Assembly: GCA_944372745.1 (NCBI GenBank) | Contig: CALWAB010000006.1 | Location: forward strand, 1-10,126 | Reading direction: 5' to 3' | Source: an uncultured Clostridia bacterium | GTDB lineage: Bacteria > Bacillota > Clostridia > Christensenellales > UBA1242 | Length of the DNA: 10,126 bases | Shown: positions 7,031 through 10,126 of the stretch, in pieces | How positions within the stretch are numbered: position 1 is the first letter of the stretch | How the letters are laid out: each line of letters opens with the position of its first letter | The notes under the pieces: model-generated | Database searches by the model: none | Told to the model about the DNA's origin: nothing | The model's input: the letters and a program-made list of their open reading frames with translations, nothing else | Made by a program: the position numbers and the translations under genes

Positions 7031-7140
7031 TAGGGGATTTCATCCCCTAGGTGGGATGCCCCACCGTGGCGTGGTCTTAGTTGGTACTAGCACTTGCTTT
7101 GTAGGTTCTCTCAAAGTGATAACTACTGCCATACGCTTAT
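7031..7140 (-). repeat. Repeat fragment, right end in inverted orientation
   Basis: Two bases after the transporter stop codon lies a perfect 8-bp hairpin TAGGGGAT/ATCCCCTA with loop TTC (7031-7049), then GGTGGG/CCCACC with loop ATGC (7050-7065). Reading the minus strand from about 7090 gives ACTAAGACCACGCCACGG and then the hairpin, which matches the right end of copy 2b on the plus strand. This is therefore an inverted piece of the same family, the only clearly inverted piece with flanking sequence. The rest (7090-7140) is not assignable. The hairpins have no T tract and are weak terminators at best. Confidence 0.6.
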
Positions 7141-7144
7141 TTCA

Positions 7145-7385
7145 TAGGGGATTTCATCCCCAATGATTTGAAAGGGAACTACCCGTTCCCCTTCACCCTT
7201 TAGGGCAGGACAATGTCCTGCACCTATGGTCTTGGGGAGTGTCACTAGCCGACTTTAGTACTTAAAACTTAAAAATATAAATCTTAGTGCGTTAGCACGC
7301 ACTAAGTATATTTTTTAATACTAAATTTTGACTAAGTACTCACTAATGACCACGGCAGTGTGCCAGCACACCCATTGTAGTACGC
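7145..7385 (+). repeat. Modular hairpin repeat, complete copy (copy 4)
   Basis: The modules are AGGGGAT..ATCCCC (7146-7161), GAAAGGGAAC/GTTCCCCTTC with loop TACCC (from about 7169), GCAGGAC/GTCCTGC with loop AAT (7205-7221) and TGGTC (7227-7231). The nested palindrome has inner stem CTTAGTGCGT/ACGCACTAAG and loop TAGC (7283-7306). GACCA (7348-7352) closes the unit, and the right hairpin is GTGTG/CACAC with loop CCAG (7358-7371). From the central palindrome through GACTAAGTACTCA the sequence is almost identical to copy 3, about 3.9 kb away, while the first hairpins are in a different order (GGGGAT before GGGAAC), which suggests modules are shuffled. It lies between the convergent transporter and SHOCT-protein genes. 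Confidence 0.85.
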
Positions 7386-7392
7386 CAGCACC

Positions 7393-7426
7393 TTAAAAAG
7401 CAGTACAATATAGTACTGCTTTTTAA
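7393..7426. terminator. Bidirectional terminator between convergent genes
   Basis: A perfect 14-bp stem (TTAAAAAGCAGTAC at 7393-7406 with GTACTGCTTTTTAA at 7413-7426) with a six-base loop has an A run on one arm and a T run on the other. It therefore yields hairpin plus U-tract in either direction. The stop codon of the minus-strand membrane protein gene (7423-7425) lies inside the right arm of the stem. Confidence 0.85.
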
Positions 7427-8028
7427 ATATCTTCTAATAGTTTATTTTTTACTTTATTATACTCGTCTTCAGTGATTAAATTATTCTTTTTTAATTCATT
7501 AAGTTTATTTAATTTATTTACAAAATTGTCAAATGCTTCATCTGTTTCTGGTTCTTCATAATCTTCGTCATACTCCTCATCTGTGTATTCTTCGTCATAA
7601 TTTTCATTTACTGCCTGCGGGTTCATTGTTTTTTCATAATCATTCAAAGAACCAATGATATAACATACCGACATAATCAAAAAGAAAGCAACTAGTACAT
7701 TTGTAACGATTGATGACACACTTGGATTTATTATACAAGTTAGAATGTTGCAAATAACTAATATAAAATTTAAAATTAAAGGTGCTACTGCAAATTTATA
7801 TAAATTAGATGCTTTTTTAAATGCCTTAATAGCAAGCACAATATTAAGTGCAAAAGTCACACATACTAAAATTAAAAGCAATAACCCCAATACTAAAGCA
7901 CCCGCTACACCACTTTCTTCTCCTAGAATACTAACTATCATAATAAATTCAACTAAAGATATAATTGAATACACACCCGACGCTATAGACGCAACTACTG
8001 CACCAGTTGACATTTTATCATCTCTCAT
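7423..8028 (-). CDS. Four-helix membrane protein with acidic linker and SHOCT-like C-terminus
   Basis: I do not recognise a named family for the whole 201-residue protein. Four hydrophobic helices are visible (about 9-36, 41-68, 79-100 and 104-126). They are followed by a strongly acidic linker rich in Asp, Glu and Tyr (about 142-168) and a C-terminal helical hairpin (about 172-201) in which KLNELKKNNLITEDEYNKVK matches the SHOCT pattern (Leu-rich helix, IT-x-EEY/F turn, second helix). SHOCT modules are short oligomerisation-type tails found on many membrane proteins. The start is set by GGAGGG (8035-8040) seven bases before the first ATG; a second ATG five codons later lacks such a site. Expression may be switched by the 13-G tract in its promoter. 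A cell-envelope role is inference. Confidence 0.8.
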   Translation of the reverse strand: MRDDKMSTGAVVASIASGVYSIISLVEFIMIVSILGEESGVAGALVLGLLLLILVCVTFALNIVLAIKAFKKASNLYKFAVAPLILNFILVICNILTCIINPSVSSIVTNVLVAFFLIMSVCYIIGSLNDYEKTMNPQAVNENYDEEYTDEEYDEDYEEPETDEAFDNFVNKLNKLNELKKNNLITEDEYNKVKNKLLEDI

Positions 8029-8046
8029 AATTAACCCTCCGCTTTA

Positions 8047-8078
8047 ATATTACCAAATACCCCCCCCCCCCCTGTCAA
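8047..8078 (-). promoter_or_regulatory. Putative phase-variable promoter: 13-G tract between -35 and -10
   Basis: On the minus strand, a perfect TTGACA (8078 down to 8073) is followed directly by 13 consecutive G (8072-8060), then TATTTGG, then TAATAT (8052-8047) as the best -10, about 12 bases before the Shine-Dalgarno end of the leader. The spacer is 20 bases as written, three more than optimal; loss of three G would give 17. Slippage in homopolymer spacers controls promoters such as porA and opc of Neisseria. As sequenced the promoter would be predicted weak or off. The -10 is not perfect, so the exact spacer is uncertain. Confidence 0.65.
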
Positions 8079-8108
8079 GTAATATGAGTTATAATATGAA
8101 AAATTTTA

Positions 8109-8144
8109 TTAATAAAAGGCATTTGAATATGCCTTACTTATTAA
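8109..8144 (-). terminator. Hairpin terminator downstream of the dehydrogenase gene
   Basis: TTAATAA plus AAGGCAT (8109-8122) pairs with ATGCCTT (8129-8135) and TTATTAA (8138-8144), a 14-bp stem with a two-base bulge and a six-base loop. Read leftward it is followed by TAAAATTTTTC. It lies 78 bases past the dehydrogenase stop codon and upstream of the 13-G promoter, so it separates the two minus-strand transcription units. Confidence 0.65.
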
Positions 8145-8204
8145 TTTCTTCTAATAATAATTGTTTTTTAGTTCATTATAGTCATTTCCCATAAGCACAT
8201 ACAT
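8134..8204 (-). pseudogene. Possible remnant of a second SHOCT-type C-terminus
   Basis: The minus strand between the dehydrogenase stop and the terminator encodes MYVLMGNDYNELK and then a premature stop. Adding one base to the A6 run (plus-strand T6 at 8164-8169) would continue as KQLLLEEINK with a TAA directly against the terminator stem. The result resembles the end of the neighbouring protein (DEYNKVKNKLLEDI). Other genes in the window also end against their terminator. There is no ribosome site, so this is at most a gene fragment. Alternatively the resemblance is chance in Lys/Leu/Glu-rich AT sequence. Confidence 0.25.
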
Positions 8205-8221
8205 TCACACACTTATAAAAT

Positions 8222-8965
8222 TTAATATGAACCATACATACCGCCATCTATTCTAATGACTGCATTATTGATAAAGTTCGCTTTATCGCTCGCTAAGAAT
8301 GTAATTAAATCAGCGACTTCTTGTTCTGTACCTGCACGCTTGAGGAAAATTTTCTCTTCTTCTGCTTTTATAAAATCTTCATTCATTTCACCTATTTCAC
8401 TTTGTGTAGCTATAAAACCTGGGGCGACTGCATTGACATTTATATAAGGGGCAAACTGCATTGCTAAGTTATGGGTGAGTGAGATTATACCTGCTTTTGA
8501 CGCGTCATAGTCAAAGCACATTGGGTAATATGTATTGATACCATTTGTGCTAGCAATATTGATAATTTTGCCCTTTTTATTCTCTAACATATATTCGCCG
8601 ACATATTTGCTCACCATAAATGTCCCTACAAGATTCACATCTAGCACACGCTTAATATCTTCACAACTTTTGTCATTAAACAATGTATCTATAGATATGC
8701 TAGCATTATTGACAAGAACATCAATATGCCCATACTCCTTAAATGTCTTATAGGTCATATATTTGACTTGTTCTTCATCCGCAATATCACATTGGAATAC
8801 CAAGCATTTACACCCTATTTTCTCAATCTCAGCCTTGACATTATCTGCAAGGTCTTTATTGATAAAATATGTGATAGCAATGTCGTAACCCAATTTTGCA
8901 AATTCTATAGCAGTTTGTCTGCCTATACCACGACTGCCACCTGTTATCAATGCTACTTTTTTCAT
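8222..8965 (-). CDS. Short-chain dehydrogenase/reductase, FabG-like (3-oxoacyl-ACP reductase type)
   Basis: This 247-residue protein has the classical SDR length. The cofactor motif TGGSRGIG (residues 8-15) suits NADP(H). It is followed by a CDI acidic turn (D60), NNAS (86-89, where most relatives have NNAG), and the catalytic tetrad N111, S139 (NIAST), Y153 and K157 (YDASK). Then come PGFI (182-185) and the C-terminal IDGG. The likely reaction is reduction of a 3-oxoacyl thioester or another ketone. FabG itself is possible, but no fatty-acid synthesis genes surround it, so a stand-alone oxidoreductase is equally likely. The start chosen has AAGGAG (8971-8976) five bases upstream. An upstream ATG at 9013 would add 16 residues encoded partly by repeat sequence and not matching the family. 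The 5' leader abuts repeat copy 5a. Confidence 0.9.
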   Translation of the reverse strand: MKKVALITGGSRGIGRQTAIEFAKLGYDIAITYFINKDLADNVKAEIEKIGCKCLVFQCDIADEEQVKYMTYKTFKEYGHIDVLVNNASISIDTLFNDKSCEDIKRVLDVNLVGTFMVSKYVGEYMLENKKGKIINIASTNGINTYYPMCFDYDASKAGIISLTHNLAMQFAPYINVNAVAPGFIATQSEIGEMNEDFIKAEEEKIFLKRAGTEQEVADLITFLASDKANFINNAVIRIDGGMYGSY

Positions 8966-8983
8966 TTTTACTCCTTTTATTTG

Positions 8984-9225
8984 CCGTACGCAGGCATCTA
9001 AGGGATTTCCCATTCCTCTTCGCCCCTTGATTTGTGTTTAGGGGATTTCATCCCCTATAACCCTAGACAAGGACGGATGTCCTTGACCTGTGGTCTTGGC
9101 ATAAGACACTAGCCAAGCCTAGAACTAAAAACTTAAAATATGTTTCTTAGTGCGTTATTACGCACTAAGTATATTATTTAAGTACTTAAGTTGTATCTAA
9201 GTCCCAACTAAAAACCAATGCCGTA
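8984..9225 (+). repeat. Modular hairpin repeat, diverged copy (copy 5a)
   Basis: Modules: a degraded GGGAT..ATTCC region (9002-9016), TAGGGGAT/ATCCCCTA with loop TTC (9039-9057), and CAAGGAC/GTCCTTG with loop GGAT (9068-9085), which has changed bases on both arms relative to GCAGGAC/GTCCTGC. Then come GTGGTCTTGG (9090-9099), the central stem CTTAGTGCGT/ACGCACTAAG with loop TATT (9146-9169), and a shortened right end (AACCAATGCCG). Same direction as the other copies although both flanking genes are on the minus strand. Confidence 0.82.
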
Positions 9226-9430
9226 GTTTCTAGGGGATTTCATCCCCTATGACCCTAGAGCAGGACAGTGTCCTGCACCTATGGTCTTGGTAATGGGTAC
9301 TAGCCAGCATTAGTACTAAAAAATTAAAACAATATTTTGTGCTTTGACAAGCACAAATATAATTTATTAGGCACTATATTGTGGCTAAACACTCACCAAA
9401 AACAATGGCAGTGTGCTTTCGTGCCTTTAC
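9226..9430 (+). repeat. Modular hairpin repeat, most diverged copy, in tandem with 5a (copy 5b)
   Basis: Modules: TAGGGGAT/ATCCCCTA with loop TTC (9231-9249), GCAGGAC/GTCCTGC with loop AGT (9260-9276), TGGTCTTGG (9282-9290), and a central stem TTTGTGCTT/AAGCACAAA with loop TGAC (9336-9357). The central stem differs from all other copies on both arms yet remains perfectly paired. The right end GGCAGTGTGC..GTGCC is degraded. The stretch 9431-9488 holds nothing recognisable. The open frame at 9337-9594 is an artefact of this repeat. Confidence 0.8.
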
Positions 9431-9488
9431 AAAAGTCCCTTTATGTTATATACATACAAACATATTTATACGCAAATAAATCGCACGC

Positions 9489-9523
9489 CTATAATAAAAC
9501 CTATGACCCCAAAGCCATAGGTT
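9489..9523 (-). terminator. Intrinsic terminator of efp
   Basis: AACCTATG (9498-9505) pairs with CATAGGTT (9516-9523) around a ten-base loop. Read on the minus strand, the stem is followed by TTTTATTAT. It starts six bases after the EF-P stop codon, as expected for a single-gene transcript. Confidence 0.75.
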
Positions 9524-9529
9524 ACAAAA

Positions 9530-10084
9530 TTATGCACGAGAATAATATTTTCCGTCTACTGTTGTCACAATTATCTTTTCGCCTTCATTTATGAATGCTG
9601 GCACTCTTAGTTTGAGTCCTGTTTCCAAAATTGCTTCCTTTGTTGGCTTTGTAGCAGTAGATGAAAGTGTCGATGGGTCAATGCTGACCACAGTCATTTC
9701 AATCTTATCTGGAAGTGAGATACCTAACAATTCCCCATTGAATGTGGCAATATCCACACTGTTATTTTCAATCAAAAAGTCTTTATTATCACCTATTTTT
9801 TCTTTTGGCAATTCTAATTGTTCATAAGTTTGATTGTCCATAAAGTAATAAGTATCGCCATCATTATATAGATATTGCATATTGCGTCTAGTGATGTGCG
9901 CTTCGTCCACTTTATAGTTTGTATTGAAATTCTTTTCAATAGTTGAACCCGTACGCACATTCTTAATCTTTGTGCTCATAAATGCCGCACCTTTACCTGG
10001 CTTAACATGCAAAAAGTCTATAACTTGATACAATTCTCCGTCAATAAGCACATGCATACCCTTTTTAACTTCTGATATTTCCAT
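9530..10084 (-). CDS. efp: Elongation factor P
   Basis: EF-P binds ribosomes stalled at consecutive prolines and helps peptide-bond formation. The 184 residues give the three beta-barrel domains of the family: an N-terminal KOW-like domain (about 1-64), a central OB domain (about 65-128) and a C-terminal OB domain (about 129-184, ending GLKLRVPAFINEGEKIIV and VDGKYYSRA). The tip loop is KPGKGAAF, with K31 at the position modified in other species (K34 in E. coli, K32 in Bacillus). No modification enzyme is in the window, so the modification state cannot be judged. GAGGAG (10094-10099) lies about nine bases before the ATG. A possible -10, TAAAAT (minus strand, 10119-10114), precedes it, and any -35 is at or beyond the window edge. 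Full length and intact. Confidence 0.97.
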   Translation of the reverse strand: MEISEVKKGMHVLIDGELYQVIDFLHVKPGKGAAFMSTKIKNVRTGSTIEKNFNTNYKVDEAHITRRNMQYLYNDGDTYYFMDNQTYEQLELPKEKIGDNKDFLIENNSVDIATFNGELLGISLPDKIEMTVVSIDPSTLSSTATKPTKEAILETGLKLRVPAFINEGEKIIVTTVDGKYYSRA

Positions 10085-10126
10085 TCTATCAATCTCCTCA
10101 AAATTTATATTTTATTTTAACCGATT

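Noticed and set aside
7031..7065. Hairpins directly after the transporter stop as an intrinsic terminator
   Set aside because: Stems are perfect but no T tract follows, and the same hairpins occur as repeat modules elsewhere, so they are annotated as repeat fragments.
7745..8047. Plus-strand open frame of 100 codons opposite the SHOCT membrane protein
   Set aside because: It is a shadow of the minus-strand gene, with Thr/Lys/Asn/Ile-rich low-complexity translation, no ribosome site and no domain.
8966..9013. Upstream start of the dehydrogenase adding 16 residues
   Set aside because: The extension is repeat-derived, does not match SDR N-termini and lacks a well-spaced ribosome site, whereas the internal ATG has AAGGAG and gives the normal 247 residues.
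1419..9430. Integron cassette array with attC-like sites (palindromes in the same direction between genes)
   Set aside because: The repeats lack the GTTRRRY core and attC arm layout, the genes include core functions (pyk, efp) on both strands, and no integrase is present.
1419..9430. CRISPR array
   Set aside because: Repeat copies are long, dispersed between genes, diverged and not separated by short unique spacers of uniform size; no cas genes.
9337..9594. Open reading frame of 85 codons on the plus strand
   Set aside because: It starts inside the central palindrome of copy 5b, runs through the efp terminator and overlaps efp on the opposite strand; no family signal.

Overview
The window is about 10 kb of AT-rich bacterial chromosome read with the standard code. 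Shine-Dalgarno sites (AAGGAG/AGGAGA types), TTGNNN/TATAAT-type promoters, hairpin-plus-T terminators and the protein families point to an uncultured or host-associated Bacillota (Clostridia-like). That assignment is inference. There are no rRNA, tRNA, CRISPR or transposase genes.

Layout. The 3' end of an unidentified gene (1-158) ends in a clamp-binding-like QLSFF tail. It is followed by a membrane-anchored alkaline-phosphatase-superfamily enzyme (351-1337) and a pyruvate kinase (2029-3057) that lacks the whole usual C-terminal regulatory domain and seems to be transcribed from a promoter giving an almost leaderless mRNA. A TetR-family regulator (3568-4131, minus) faces away from a 913-residue RND/MMPL transporter (4287-7028, plus), a classic regulator/exporter pair with a shared promoter region. 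On the minus strand follow a four-helix membrane protein with a SHOCT-like tail (7423-8028), a FabG-like short-chain dehydrogenase (8222-8965) and translation factor EF-P (9530-10084).

Two features stand out. First, five of the seven intergenic regions are filled by copies of one modular repeat family of roughly 200-310 bp. Each copy is a string of short hairpins (GGGAAC..GTTCCC, GGGGAT..ATCCCC, GCAGGAC..GTCCTGC), then a long palindrome centred on CTTAGTGCGT/ACGCACTAAG, then a GTGTG..CACAC hairpin. Copies differ in sequence but often keep the pairing, and all complete copies read in the same direction whatever the direction of the neighbouring genes. I do not recognise the family. Second, the SHOCT membrane protein gene has a run of 13 G (minus strand) lying exactly between a perfect TTGACA -35 and a TAATAT -10. 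This is the architecture of a phase-variable promoter controlled by slippage.

Functionally the genes do not form one pathway. Only the TetR/MMPL pair is a clear regulatory unit; the others look like single-gene transcription units, each separated by terminators and/or repeat copies.
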